DNA of 64,000 bases, taken from positions 1-64,000 of the forward strand of contig NZ_VTRS01000007.1 in the NCBI RefSeq assembly GCF_008641065.1, in the 5' to 3' direction. The notes below the pieces were generated by a model. That model saw only the letters and a program-made list of their open reading frames with translations. It did no database searches and was not told where the DNA came from. The position numbers and the translations under genes are program-made. Shown piece by piece: positions 1-8,783 of the stretch (positions within the stretch are counted from its first letter, which is position 1; each line of letters begins with the position of its first letter). The stretch comes from Rhabdaerophilum calidifontis (GTDB taxonomy: Bacteria > Pseudomonadota > Alphaproteobacteria > Rhizobiales > Beijerinckiaceae).

Positions 1-128
1 CTCGGCCGGTTGACCCCGGACGAGGCGTACTTCAATGCGCTGCCAGCAATCCCGATGGCGGCCTAACCGAGGCAGGAATCCACTTAGGAAACGCCCCGAA
101 ACTGTTCAAACAAACCGAGCCAGCTCTC
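1..128 (+). mobile_element. Right end of an IS3-family insertion sequence (partial)
   Basis: The first 66 bases, read in frame 1, give a C-terminal tail containing LTPDEAYF and then a TAA stop at 64-66. This is the usual ending of IS3-family OrfB (DDE) transposases. The stop is followed by a spacer containing the AAACTGTTCAAACAAACC-type sequence seen near the right terminal repeat of such elements. The element boundary is estimated at about 120-131, because recognisable CydD sequence resumes at about 129. The left end, the rest of the transposase and any target duplication lie outside the window. Family assignment is from the OrfB tail and terminal-repeat style only. Confidence 0.6.
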
Positions 129-1439
129 TTTTCGCGGTATCTTCCGGCGCGCTTTCAGGCCGCGATCCTGCCCCTTGGCATGTTCATCGTCATCGCCCCG
201 CTGGATTGGATCTCGGGTCTGGCCTTGCTGGTGACCGCGCCGATGATTCCCTTTTTCATGGTGCTGATCGGCAAAGGCGCCGAGACGCTCAACCAGCGGC
301 AATGGCTCAGGCTTCAGCGCATGTCCGGCCATTTTCTGGATGCCATGCAGGGACTCGCCACGATCAAGGCGTTCAATGCCGGCAGGCGGATGACACATCA
401 TGTCGCAGACGCTGCGGAAAGCTATCGGCAAGAAACCATGAGGGTTCTTCGGATCGCATTTCTTTCGGCCCTGACACTCGAATTCTTCTCCACGGTTTCC
501 ATCGCCATGATTGCCGTCCTGATTGGCTTCCGCCTGCTTTGGGGCGAGATGACCTATCTTCACGGCCTGTTCATCCTGCTGCTCGCCCCGGAATTCTACT
601 TGCCGTTGCGCACGATGGGGGCGGCCTACCATGCGCGCATGGAGGCGCTCGGCGCCGCCGAGCGGCTTCTCGCCATCGAGGCCCTGCCGGAGCTGGCCCG
701 GACAGGTTGGAGGACAGCGCAGGCGGGGGCTCTCAAACAAGCCCCTGCAATCGCGATGCTGGATCTGCACCTGACCTATCCGGGGGATCGGCCCGCGCTG
801 CGGGGCGTGAGCATCGCGATCGCCGCGGGGGAGACCGTCGCGCTCACCGGTGCGTCCGGCTCAGGCAAGTCGAGCCTGATTGCGCTGCTGATGGGATTTG
901 CCATTCCGCAGGCCGGAGAGATCCGGATCGACGATGTGCCGCTTGAGAGCTTCTCGCTCGAGGCATGGCGGCGGTCCATAGCCTATGTCCCACAGCGGCC
1001 CACCCTGTTTTCAGGAAGCGTGGCGGCCAATATTGCGCTGGGCGATCCGGAGCCCGATCCTGCCCGGATCCGTGAAGCCGCGCGCCGCGCCCGGATCGAA
1101 GAGCGCATCCTTGCTTTACCATCGGGGTATGAAACGCTGATCGGTGCTGGTGGTCATGCTCTCTCCGGAGGGGAAGCGCAGCGCATCGGGCTCGCGCGGG
1201 CTTTCTATCGCGAGGCCTTTCTCGTTTTGCTGGATGAGCCGACCGGCCATCTCGATCCTGAAACCGAGAACGCCATCCACACGGCAATTTCAGCGCTCAA
1301 GCCCGGTCGGACGATGATTCTGATCGCACACCGCGAATCTACCCGGCAATTGGCGGATCGGGTGATTACCCTTGCCGCCGGGCGGGTCGCCGAACAGGAT
1401 CCGGCCCCCGAGCCACCTGTCGGTCCGGTTCCGGCATGA
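129..1439 (+). pseudogene. cydD: CydD, 3' part of the thiol/heme ABC exporter subunit, 5' end lost at an IS junction
   Basis: The frame reads LFSRYLPARF directly after the IS end and then continues through the second half of the membrane domain and a complete ABC domain. Walker A is GASGSGKS (near base 850), the signature is LSGGEAQR (near 1160), Walker B is LVLLDEPT and the H-loop is AHR. CydD proteins are normally about 550-590 residues, and roughly the first 130-140 residues with the first membrane helices are missing here. An ATG at 180 could start a 419-residue product, but it would lack much of the membrane domain. CydDC is an inner-membrane heterodimeric exporter needed for cytochrome bd assembly. 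The stop overlaps the cydC start (ATGA). Either the gene is inactivated or a shortened protein is made; I favour inactivation. Confidence 0.75.
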
Positions 1440-3184
1440 CGGACCTGGCGCGCCTCTTCCGCTTGATGCGTCCCCAAGCCGGCTGGATGGCGCTCGCGAT
1501 CCTGCTTTCCGCTGTGGCTACCGGGGCACATGTCGCGCTGATGGCGACATCCGGCTGGTTCATTACCAGCATGGCGCTTGCCGGCCTTGCGGGCATCACG
1601 ATGAACTACTTCACGCCGGCCGCCCTGATCCGTGGCTTTGCCATCATCAGGACGGCCGGCCGTTATGGCGAGCGGCTGATCGGCCACGAGGCGACCTTGC
1701 GCTTCGTGGCCCGGCTGAGGCCCTGGCTTTTCAGCCGGATCGAGCGCGCCGCGCCGGCCAATCTCGGTGATCTTCGGTCGGCTGATCTCCTGACCCGCCT
1801 TCGGTCTGACATCGATCGGATGGAACTGGGTTTCCTGCGGGTTCTCTCCCCCGTCCTGGCTGGCCTGATCGTCCTCGTGCCCGTTCTGATCTGGTTGGCC
1901 TTGAAGCGGCCGGACTTTGCCTTGGTTCTGACGATTCTCCTCGTTGTGTCAGGGGTTTTGCTGCCGGCGGCGCTGCTTGCGGCCAGCCGCCGGGCAGAAC
2001 GATCCCTGGTTGCCCAGACGCCGCGACTGAATGCGGCATTGGTCGAGACCGTCGATGGTCAGGCCGAGCTGGCGGTCTATGATCCGGATGGGCACCATCG
2101 CGCCGCGACTCTTGCTCTCGCAAACGGACTTCTGGCTGACGAGGACCGGATTGCCCGGACACAAGCCCTTGGCAATACGGCCGTTCCACTCGCTGCGCAT
2201 CTTGGCCTGCCATTGCTTCTCTGCATGGGTATTCCCGCCGTTCGCGAAGGCTCGCTGGCGCCGGCAGATCTGCCGATGCTGGCCCTTCTCGGCCTCGCGC
2301 TGTTCGACACCGTAGCGGGCTGGCCCTTGGCGATCCAGTCGATCCCCATCCTGATGCATTCTGCGCGACGGGTCTTCGAACTGGCTGATCGCCCTTCGGA
2401 TGTCCCTGACCCCGTTGCGCCGGAACCAATTCCCCTGCCGCTATCGATCCAATTCTCGGGGGTCAGCTTTCGTTATCCCGATGCGCGAACCGGAGGGCTG
2501 CGGAACATCGACCTGACCCTTTCCCCCGGCCGGCGGATTGCCATTCTCGGGCCGAGCGGCGCCGGAAAATCCACGCTCGGCGCCCTGGCGATGCGGTTCT
2601 ACCAGCCCAGCAAGGGGGTGATCAGCGCCGGAAATACCGATTACCGCGCAATATCCGGCGAAAAGCTGCGCAGACACGTTGCCATGCTGGGTCAGCATGA
2701 TCATCTGTTCAGCGGCTCGATCCGCGACAATCTCCTCATGGCCGATCCCGGAGCGTCGCCGGGAGCGCTGGAACAGGCCTGCCGGACTGCGCGGATCCTG
2801 CCCTTCATTGAAGGCCTGCCGGAGGGGTTCGAGACCTGGGTTGGTGCGCATGGCAAGGCGCTTTCCGGCGGCGAGGGACGGCGCCTGCTTCTCGCCCGAA
2901 CGCTGCTCCGGCGTCCGGAACTTCTGATCCTGGATGAGCCGACGGAGGGCCTTGATCCGGCGACGGAACAGGCCGTCATCGAGGCCATCATCGCCGATCA
3001 TCCCGAGGCGGGTATCCTCCTGCTCACGCATCGGCTTGTCGGCCTGGACAAGATGCATGCATGCTTTTCCCTCGAATCCGGCCAACTTGTCGCGCAACGC
3101 CCGCAGCGCCTTGCATCAGGCCCAATCCCGCGCACGATTGAGATGGACGGTGGAGTTCAAGGTGAAACGCGTCGGTCTACATGA
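1436..3184 (+). CDS. cydC: CydC, ABC exporter subunit for cytochrome bd assembly
   Basis: The product is 582 residues, with an N-terminal six-helix membrane domain (about residues 1-330) and a C-terminal ATPase domain. Walker A is GPSGAGKST near residue 371, the signature is LSGGEGRR near 475 and Walker B is LLILDEPT near 497. Length and domain order fit full-length CydC, the partner of CydD in exporting cysteine/glutathione or handling heme for bd oxidase. It overlaps the truncated cydD by 4 bases (ATGA), which indicates translational coupling. With CydD broken, CydC may have no partner unless a second copy exists. The FNR-type regulator starts inside its 3' end, and bd-oxidase functions are commonly under FNR control. 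Confidence 0.88.
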   Translation: MTDLARLFRLMRPQAGWMALAILLSAVATGAHVALMATSGWFITSMALAGLAGITMNYFTPAALIRGFAIIRTAGRYGERLIGHEATLRFVARLRPWLFSRIERAAPANLGDLRSADLLTRLRSDIDRMELGFLRVLSPVLAGLIVLVPVLIWLALKRPDFALVLTILLVVSGVLLPAALLAASRRAERSLVAQTPRLNAALVETVDGQAELAVYDPDGHHRAATLALANGLLADEDRIARTQALGNTAVPLAAHLGLPLLLCMGIPAVREGSLAPADLPMLALLGLALFDTVAGWPLAIQSIPILMHSARRVFELADRPSDVPDPVAPEPIPLPLSIQFSGVSFRYPDARTGGLRNIDLTLSPGRRIAILGPSGAGKSTLGALAMRFYQPSKGVISAGNTDYRAISGEKLRRHVAMLGQHDHLFSGSIRDNLLMADPGASPGALEQACRTARILPFIEGLPEGFETWVGAHGKALSGGEGRRLLLARTLLRRPELLILDEPTEGLDPATEQAVIEAIIADHPEAGILLLTHRLVGLDKMHACFSLESGQLVAQRPQRLASGPIPRTIEMDGGVQGETRRST

Positions 3185-3866
3185 AGCATGGAGTGGCACA
3201 GCCGATTGCCGGAACTGCGTGATCCGGGGATCAGTGCTGTTTTCCGGCCTGAAAGAGGATGATTTCGAGAAGTTTCACCGCCCGATTGATCAATCCGTCT
3301 TTCCCGCGGGCAGCGTGATCTACTCCACCGGCGATCCGGCAACTTCGCTGTTCACGATCCGGAACGGGCTCGTCAAGCTCACGCAATATCTGCCCGATGG
3401 GACACAGCGGATCGTGCGTCTTATGGGCAAGACCGACCTGATCGGGCTCGAGGCCTTGATCGAGAGCGAGTACCCGCACACGGCGATCACATTGCACCAC
3501 ACCGAAATCTGCCGGCTCCCGGTGGATTTCATCCGCTTGCTCTCGCAGAGCAATACGCAACTCTTTCACGAATTGATGGCGCGATGGCATCGTGCCCTGA
3601 GCAATGCCGATCGCTGGATTACCGAATTCTCGACCGGCTCGGCCCGAGATCGTGTGGTTCGGCTGCTCCTGTGGCTGACCGAGCGCGACGATGGCGAGCG
3701 CTGCGACCTGTTCAGTCGGGAGGATCTCGGCGCCGTTCTTGGTCTGACGACGGAAACGGCCAGCCGGACCATGGCGGAACTCAAGCGGCAGGGCTTCATT
3801 TCCGAGCCCCGCACCAATCATTTCCTGTGCGATATCCCGAACCTGCGACGGTTGATCGACGCCTGA
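3162..3866 (+). CDS. FNR/FixK-family transcriptional regulator
   Basis: The product is about 234 residues: a cyclic-nucleotide-binding-like beta barrel, a dimer helix and a C-terminal Crp-type helix-turn-helix. The recognition helix contains TTETASR, the E-xx-SR pattern FNR proteins use to read TTGAT half sites. Near the N-terminus is DCRNC, matching two of the four FeS ligands of FNR, and a later Cys in EICRLP aligns with E. coli Cys122. The fourth expected Cys appears to be Val. I chose GTG 3162 because GGAG lies 6 bases upstream; GTG 3150 is an alternative. The gene overlaps the end of cydC by about 23 bases. Oxygen or redox sensing through an FeS cluster is likely but unproven given the missing ligand. 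Confidence 0.8.
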   Translation: MKRVGLHEAWSGTADCRNCVIRGSVLFSGLKEDDFEKFHRPIDQSVFPAGSVIYSTGDPATSLFTIRNGLVKLTQYLPDGTQRIVRLMGKTDLIGLEALIESEYPHTAITLHHTEICRLPVDFIRLLSQSNTQLFHELMARWHRALSNADRWITEFSTGSARDRVVRLLLWLTERDDGERCDLFSREDLGAVLGLTTETASRTMAELKRQGFISEPRTNHFLCDIPNLRRLIDA

Positions 3867-3901
3867 TCAGGCCACGATCGCCCGTCCCCCGCGCATGGCG
3901 C

Positions 3902-3930
3902 TTGACATTGCAGCGCAGCACGCGCAGAAG
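3902..3930 (+). promoter_or_regulatory. Candidate sigma-70 promoter for the RNA helicase
   Basis: A perfect TTGACA -35 box (3902-3907) is followed after 17 bases by CAGAAG (3925-3930), a weak -10 matching 3 of 6 consensus positions. It lies in the 267-base gap between the FNR-type gene and the helicase start. The rest of that gap holds a short GC hairpin at 3946-3960 without a U-run and nothing else I recognise. Confidence 0.3.
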
Positions 3931-4133
3931 GCTGTCTGAACGTCGGCGCAGCTCCTGCGCTTGAGCGAAGCAGCGTGATTGCACCCGCCCGTCTAAAGGC
4001 GATGGGTGCCGGCTTCCCCCTTCAATCGTTCCCTGTCCGGCTTCCCCATCACGCGGGCCGCCTTTTCTCCGGTGCGCGGATCCGCGTTCCGGTCAAGGCG
4101 GCCGCGCGGCCGCCGAACCCGAAAGACATATCC

Positions 4134-5432
4134 TTGGCCAGTTTTTCCGATTTCGCCCTGCTCGCGCCGCTGAAGCGCGCGCTCGATGGCGAAGGTTACA
4201 CCATTCCCACCCCGATCCAGACCCAGGCGATCCCGCACGCGCTCGCCGGCCGCGACCTGCTCGGCATCGCCCAGACCGGAACCGGCAAGACCTGCGCCTT
4301 CGCGCTGCCGATCCTCCAGCGGCTGGGGAAATCCGGCACCACGCGGAAGCCGCGCAGCTGCCGGGCGCTGATCCTCTCCCCCACGCGCGAGCTGGCGAGC
4401 CAGATCGCCGACAGCTTCCGCGCCTATGGCAAGTTCATGCATCTGTCGATCGATGTCGTGTTCGGCGGCATCCCGGTCGTCCGCCAGGCGAAGCGGCTCG
4501 CGACCGGCGCCGATATCCTCGTCGCGACGCCGGGTCGCCTGCTCGATCTTGTCGCCCAGAAGGCGCTGCGGCTCGATGAGCTCGAAATCCTCGTGCTCGA
4601 CGAAGCCGACCAGATGCTCGATCTCGGCTTCATCGTGCCGCTCCGGCGGATCCATGCCCTGCTGCCGAAGAAGCGCCAGAGCCTGTTCTTCTCCGCCACC
4701 ATGCCCGAGGCGATCGCGGGGCTGGCGAGCCAGTTCCTGACCGATCCGGTCCGGGTCGCGGTTGCGCCGGTCGCCACCACGGCCGAACGCGTGACGCAGG
4801 GCGTCATGCCGGTGCCGCAGGCGGCGAAGCAGGCGCTGCTCTACCATGTGCTGTGCGACCGCGAGATCGGGCGCGCGCTGGTCTTCACGCGGACCAAGCA
4901 CGGTGCGGACCGCGTCGTGAAGCAGCTCGTGAAGGACGGGATCGATTCCGCCGCCATTCACGGCAACAAGAGCCAGGCCCAGCGCGAGCGGGCGCTCGGC
5001 GCGTTCCGCGCCGGCACCTGCCGGGTGCTGGTGGCCACGGATATCGCCGCGCGCGGCATCGATGTCGACGGCGTCACCCATGTCATCAATTTCGATCTGC
5101 CCAATGTGCCGGAATCCTATGTCCATCGCATCGGGCGCACGGCGCGGGCCGGGGCCGCGGGAATCGCGATCTCGTTCTGCTCGGGCGAGGAGCGGCCGTA
5201 TCTGCGCGACATCGAGAGGCTGACGCGGCAATCGGTGCCGGTTCTCGCCCTGCCGGAAGGCTTCGCCCCCGATCCGGCGGTGATCCGCGCGGTGACGGAG
5301 CCGGCGCGGCCGCACAGCCGCGGAACGCCCGATCGCCACGACGCGCCGCGGCAGGCGCCGTCCCGCCGCCGTCGCCGGGCCGGACGGTCGAAGCCGGGCA
5401 TGCGGCCTCAGGCCGAAGCCGCCGCCGGTTGA
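4134..5432 (+). CDS. DEAD-box ATP-dependent RNA helicase, RhlE-like
   Basis: From TTG 4134 the product is 432 residues and begins LASFSDFALLAPLKRAL, the usual opening of RhlE/DbpA-type helicases. Motifs appear in order: Q motif IPTPIQTQAIP, motif I AQTGTGKT (near residue 46), motif II VLDEADQML (near 155), motif III FSATMP (near 187) and motif VI HRIGRTARAG (near 329). A basic, Arg-rich tail of about 40 residues follows. The frame is open back to 3975, with an ATG at 4002, but that extra N-terminus looks non-conserved; GAAAG lies about 8 bases before TTG 4134. It probably unwinds RNA during ribosome assembly or mRNA decay. It is followed by a terminator-like hairpin and appears monocistronic. 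Confidence 0.85.
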   Translation: MASFSDFALLAPLKRALDGEGYTIPTPIQTQAIPHALAGRDLLGIAQTGTGKTCAFALPILQRLGKSGTTRKPRSCRALILSPTRELASQIADSFRAYGKFMHLSIDVVFGGIPVVRQAKRLATGADILVATPGRLLDLVAQKALRLDELEILVLDEADQMLDLGFIVPLRRIHALLPKKRQSLFFSATMPEAIAGLASQFLTDPVRVAVAPVATTAERVTQGVMPVPQAAKQALLYHVLCDREIGRALVFTRTKHGADRVVKQLVKDGIDSAAIHGNKSQAQRERALGAFRAGTCRVLVATDIAARGIDVDGVTHVINFDLPNVPESYVHRIGRTARAGAAGIAISFCSGEERPYLRDIERLTRQSVPVLALPEGFAPDPAVIRAVTEPARPHSRGTPDRHDAPRQAPSRRRRRAGRSKPGMRPQAEAAAG

Positions 5433-5447
5433 CGGCGGCAGGCTTTT
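5421..5447 (+). terminator. Candidate intrinsic terminator after the RNA helicase
   Basis: A perfect 7-bp GC stem, GCCGCCG (5421-5427) with CGGCGGC (5433-5439), encloses a GTTGA loop. It is followed by AGGC and a run of four T (5444-5447). The hairpin overlaps the helicase stop codon and lies before modA. The T-run is short, so termination may be partial. Confidence 0.45.
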
Positions 5448-5516
5448 GTCGTAACCACGGGATCGCTCGAGTCCCGGTCGCTTCCGGGCCGCGAGGCATA
5501 TGCAGAACCCTGTCCG

Positions 5517-6299
5517 ATGCCCGATCGAACGCGCCGCCTGCTTGTGATCGCTTCGGCCGGCCTCGGGCTCCTCGCGGTCCTTCCCGCCGGCGGCGAGGCA
5601 CGGCCGCTGCTCGTGCTTGCCGCCGCGAGCCTGCAAACCGCACTCGACGCGATCGCCGCCGCATGGCGGAAGGAGACCGGCCGGCGCGTGCTCTTCGCCT
5701 ATGCGGCCACCCCGGCGCTCGCCCGCCAGCTGGAGCAGGGTGCGCCGGCCGACCTCTTCGCGTCGGCCGATCCCGATTGGATGGATTGGGCCGGCCAGCG
5801 CGGTCTGATCCGCGCCGAGACGCGCCGGACCCTGCTCGGCAACACATTGGTGCTGATCGAGCCGGCCGATCGCCCCGCGACGCCGCTGGCGATCGCCCCC
5901 GGTTTCCCGCTGGCGCAGGCGCTCGGCGGATACCGGCTCGCGATGGGCAACCCCGCCAGCGTGCCGGCGGGGAAATACGCGCGCGCCGCGCTGAGCGCGC
6001 TCGGCATCTGGGATCAGGTCGCCCCGCGCATCGCCGGGGCCGATACCGCGCGGGCGGCGCTCGCCCTGGTCGCGCGTGGCGAAGCCCGCTTCGGCATCGT
6101 CTACGCGACGGACGCGAAGGCCGAGCCGCGCGTGCGGGTTCTGGGCAGCTTCCCTGCCGCGAGCCATCCGCCGATCGCCTATCCCTTCGCCGTCACCGCC
6201 GGCGCGCGGCATCCGGACGCCGCGTCCTTTCTCGCCTATCTTTCCGCGCCGGCGGCGAAGCGTATCTTCGAGGCGGAAGGGTTCCTGATCCTGGAATGA
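5517..6299 (+). CDS. modA: ModA, periplasmic molybdate-binding protein
   Basis: The product is 260 residues. A signal peptide of about 28 residues (basic start, LLVIASAGLGLLAVL core, Ala-rich cleavage region) leads into LLVLAAASLQTAL, the family's conserved opening around the oxyanion-binding Ser. The middle contains GAPADLFASAD, also typical of ModA. The protein captures molybdate (or tungstate) in the periplasm and delivers it to ModBC. It starts 84 bases after the helicase and 10 bases before modB. No ModE palindrome is visible in the short upstream gap. Confidence 0.9.
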   Translation: MPDRTRRLLVIASAGLGLLAVLPAGGEARPLLVLAAASLQTALDAIAAAWRKETGRRVLFAYAATPALARQLEQGAPADLFASADPDWMDWAGQRGLIRAETRRTLLGNTLVLIEPADRPATPLAIAPGFPLAQALGGYRLAMGNPASVPAGKYARAALSALGIWDQVAPRIAGADTARAALALVARGEARFGIVYATDAKAEPRVRVLGSFPAASHPPIAYPFAVTAGARHPDAASFLAYLSAPAAKRIFEAEGFLILE

Positions 6300-6309
6300 G
6301 GGTGCCGGC

Positions 6310-7011
6310 GTGCTGGGTCTCGAATTATCGGCCGAGGAATGGCAGGCGATCGGTCTCAGTCTCCGCGTCGCGGGCGTCGCCACGCTCGCCAGCCTGCCGC
6401 CCGGCATCCTGATCGCGCTGCTGCTCGCGCGCGGGCGCTTTCCGGGCAAGGTGTTTCTCGACGCGCTGGTGCATCTGCCGCTGGTCCTGCCGCCGGTGGT
6501 GACGGGCTATGTGCTGCTGGTCCTGTTCGGGCGCAAAGGGGTGCTGGGCGCCTGGTTCGAGGCCAATCTGGGCATCGTCTTCTCCTTCCGCTGGACGGGC
6601 GCCGCGCTCGCCTGCGCGGTGATGGGCTTTCCGCTGATGGTGCGCGCCATCCGGCTCGCCATCGAGGCGATCGATGCGCGGCTGGAGGCGGCCGCCGGCA
6701 CGCTCGGCGCCGCGCCGATCTGGGCGCTGGTCACGGTCACCCTGCCGCTTGCGCTGCCGGGCATCATCGCCGGGGCGGTCCTGTGCTTCGCGAAGGCGCT
6801 TGGCGAATTCGGTGCCACCATCACCTTCGTCTCCAACATTCCCGGCGAGACGCAGACGATCCCCGCCGCGATCTACAATGCCACACAGGTTCCCGGCGGC
6901 GAGGCCGGCGCGTTCCGGCTGTCGATCGTCGCCGCGATGATCGCGCTCGGCGCGCTCGTCGCGTCGGAATGGCTGGCGCGCCGCAGCGGCAGCAAGGCGC
7001 GCTTGGGATGA
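6310..7011 (+). CDS. modB: ModB, molybdate ABC transporter permease
   Basis: The 233-residue product starts at GTG and has about five hydrophobic helices. It carries the permease EAA-type loop EAAAGTLGAAPIWALVTVTL, which contacts ModC, and GEFGATITFVSNIPGETQT, a hallmark of ModB. It forms the inner-membrane channel for molybdate. It lies 10 bases after modA, and its stop overlaps the modC start by 4 bases, so the three genes form one operon. Confidence 0.92.
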   Translation: MLGLELSAEEWQAIGLSLRVAGVATLASLPPGILIALLLARGRFPGKVFLDALVHLPLVLPPVVTGYVLLVLFGRKGVLGAWFEANLGIVFSFRWTGAALACAVMGFPLMVRAIRLAIEAIDARLEAAAGTLGAAPIWALVTVTLPLALPGIIAGAVLCFAKALGEFGATITFVSNIPGETQTIPAAIYNATQVPGGEAGAFRLSIVAAMIALGALVASEWLARRSGSKARLG

Positions 7012-8111
7012 TCGCCTTCGCCTGCCGGCTCCCTCGCGATGGTTTCACCCTCGACGCCGCCTTCGAGGCCGGGAGCGGCGTGACGGCCCTGTTCGGCCCC
7101 TCCGGTTCCGGAAAATCCACGGTGATCCGGCTGTTCGCCGGGCTGGAGAGGCCCGAGGCGGGCCGCATCCGGATCGGCGACGCCACGCTGCTCGACACGG
7201 CGGCGGGCCTGTGCATGGCGCCGCATCGCCGCCGGATCGGCCTGGTGTTCCAGGATGCGCTGCTGTTCCCCCATCTCTCCGTGCGGGCGAACCTCACCTA
7301 TGGCCGCTTCTTCGCGCCGGCGCGCGAGCGCCGTATCGCCTTCGATCCGGTCGTGGAGGTTCTCGGCATCGGCCATTTGCTCGGGCGCCGGCCGGCCACG
7401 CTCTCGGGCGGCGAGCGCCAGCGGATGGCGATCGGGCGCGCGCTGCTGACGAGCCCGCGCCTGCTGCTGATGGACGAGCCGCTCGCCGCGCTCGACACGG
7501 AGAGGAAGCACGAGATCCTGCCTTTCATCGAGCTTCTGCGCGACGCGTTCGGCATTCCGATCATCTATGTCAGCCACGCGGTCGAGGAAGTCGCGCGGCT
7601 GGCCACCCGCGTCGTCAGGCTGGAGCAGGGCAGGGTCGTGGCGAGCGGGAGCCCCGCCGAGGTGCTGGCGCCGGCTTCGCTCGCCGAGGCTTCGAGCCGT
7701 TTCGACGCCGTCTCGGTTCTCGCCGCGCCGGTTTCCCGCTTCATGCCGGATTACGGCGTCACGCTGCTCGACCATCCCGCGGGGCAGATCGTCGTTCCCG
7801 GCCGGATCGAGGCGCCGGGGGCGGTTCGGGTCATCATCCGCGCCACGCATGTCGCCCTGTCGGTGGGCCATCCGGGCCATGTCAGCATCCGCACGGTGCT
7901 CCGGGGGCGGGTCGTCGCGCTGGAAACCGATGCGGGGCCGTTCGCGCTGGTGACGGTCCGGCTCGAGGGCGGCGACCGGCTCCGGGCCTACGCCACGCGG
8001 CTTGCGACCGACGCGCTCGGGCTGGCTGTGGGGGATGAGGTCCAGGCGCTCGTCAAGGCGGTGGCGATCGACGCGCATGACCTCGCCGGCGCCCGCCCGG
8101 CGGCGGATTGA
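7008..8111 (+). CDS. modC: ModC, molybdate ABC transporter ATPase
   Basis: The product is 367 residues. The ATPase domain has Walker A GPSGSGKST (near residue 31), Q-loop LVFQDALLFPHLSV, signature LSGGERQR (near 132), Walker B LLLMDEPLAALD and switch His in VSHAVEE. A C-terminal TOBE/Mop-like domain (about residues 290-360) is the molybdate-responsive regulatory domain of ModC. ATG 7008 overlaps the modB stop (ATGA). It powers molybdate import for molybdoenzymes, which suits the anaerobic theme of the neighbouring FNR-type gene. The operon ends 3 bases from the convergent antiterminator gene, with no clear terminator between them. Confidence 0.92.
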   Translation: MIAFACRLPRDGFTLDAAFEAGSGVTALFGPSGSGKSTVIRLFAGLERPEAGRIRIGDATLLDTAAGLCMAPHRRRIGLVFQDALLFPHLSVRANLTYGRFFAPARERRIAFDPVVEVLGIGHLLGRRPATLSGGERQRMAIGRALLTSPRLLLMDEPLAALDTERKHEILPFIELLRDAFGIPIIYVSHAVEEVARLATRVVRLEQGRVVASGSPAEVLAPASLAEASSRFDAVSVLAAPVSRFMPDYGVTLLDHPAGQIVVPGRIEAPGAVRVIIRATHVALSVGHPGHVSIRTVLRGRVVALETDAGPFALVTVRLEGGDRLRAYATRLATDALGLAVGDEVQALVKAVAIDAHDLAGARPAAD

Positions 8112-8113
8112 GC

Positions 8114-8653
8114 CTAGCGGGGCGCGGCCGGCGCCACCGAACTCACGGAACTGGCGCTGATCGTCGTCGGCACCGCCCGCCCCATCATGTCGAGCAGGAC
8201 GATGATCCGCTCCCTGTCGATGAGCCGCACGAATTGCGCGATCATGTCTCCGTAAGGATCGTCATGCAGCGTCACGCAATCGCCGGGGCGCAGCTGATCG
8301 ACCAGCGCCGGCTCGGCGAGCAGCCCGGCCTCCTGCCGCACCCGCAGCGCCCGGACGACCCCCTGCGGCAGGGGCGCCGGATGTTCGCCGAAGCGGATCA
8401 GCGTCGAAACCCCCATGGTCGAGAGGATCGACCGCCAAGCCTGGCGGTCGATATCGATGCGCACGAAGAGATAGCGCGGAAATAACGGCCGCTCGACGAT
8501 CTCCTCCTTGCGGGCATGGCGCCGCCGCTTGCGGATCAGGGGCAGATAGGCCTCGAATCCCTGCCGACGCAGATGGTCGAGCGCCCGCGCCTCGCCATTG
8601 GGCTGGGTATGCACGACATACCAGCGTTCACCGCCCGGCTCCTCTGTGAGCAT
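8114..8653 (-). CDS. NusG/RfaH-family specialised transcription antiterminator
   Basis: From ATG 8653 the product is about 179 residues. An N-terminal NGN domain opens with RWYVVHTQPNGEARALDHL and contains VERPLFPRYLFVRID, typical of RfaH/UpxY-type NusG paralogs. A C-terminal KOW domain (LRPGDCVTLHDDPYGDM) would contact ribosome or Rho-side partners. The frame extends upstream to 8743, but homology starts after 8653. Such paralogs bind paused RNA polymerase at an ops sequence in the leader of long polysaccharide operons and suppress Rho termination. It lies divergent from the dehydrogenase gene at 8813, and an ops-like element occurs at 20295. It is clearly a specialised paralog rather than housekeeping NusG, because secE and ribosomal genes are absent. 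Confidence 0.85.
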   Translation of the reverse strand: MLTEEPGGERWYVVHTQPNGEARALDHLRRQGFEAYLPLIRKRRRHARKEEIVERPLFPRYLFVRIDIDRQAWRSILSTMGVSTLIRFGEHPAPLPQGVVRALRVRQEAGLLAEPALVDQLRPGDCVTLHDDPYGDMIAQFVRLIDRERIIVLLDMMGRAVPTTISASSVSSVAPAAPR

Positions 8654-8783
8654 CGTGGATCGCGCCCCGCAATTCGAAATCTGCCCCGGAGCATCGCCGC
8701 ATCGGGCCGATTCGCCAGGCCGGACGATCGGCGCCCTCGGCATCCGGGGAGTTGTGCTGACGGGAATTTGCCTCTACCGACGA

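Noticed and set aside
3284-3297. TTGATCAA resembling an FNR site
   Set aside because: It lacks the four-base spacer of a true FNR box and lies within coding sequence.
3946-3960. Hairpin GCGCAG/CTGCGC after the FNR-type gene
   Set aside because: The 6-bp stem with a 3-base loop has no T-run, so it was not called as a terminator.
5448-5516. Possible ModE operator before modA
   Set aside because: No TATA-containing ModE palindrome is present in this short gap.
3993-6449. Very long open frame (818 codons) on the minus strand across helicase and modA
   Set aside because: It is opposite two well-supported genes, is Arg/Gly/Pro-rich and has no domain. Long antisense frames are expected at this GC content.
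8771-8782. Partial ops-like CGTCGGTAGAGG on the minus strand upstream of the antiterminator gene
   Set aside because: Several core bases differ; autoregulation by its own product would be speculation.
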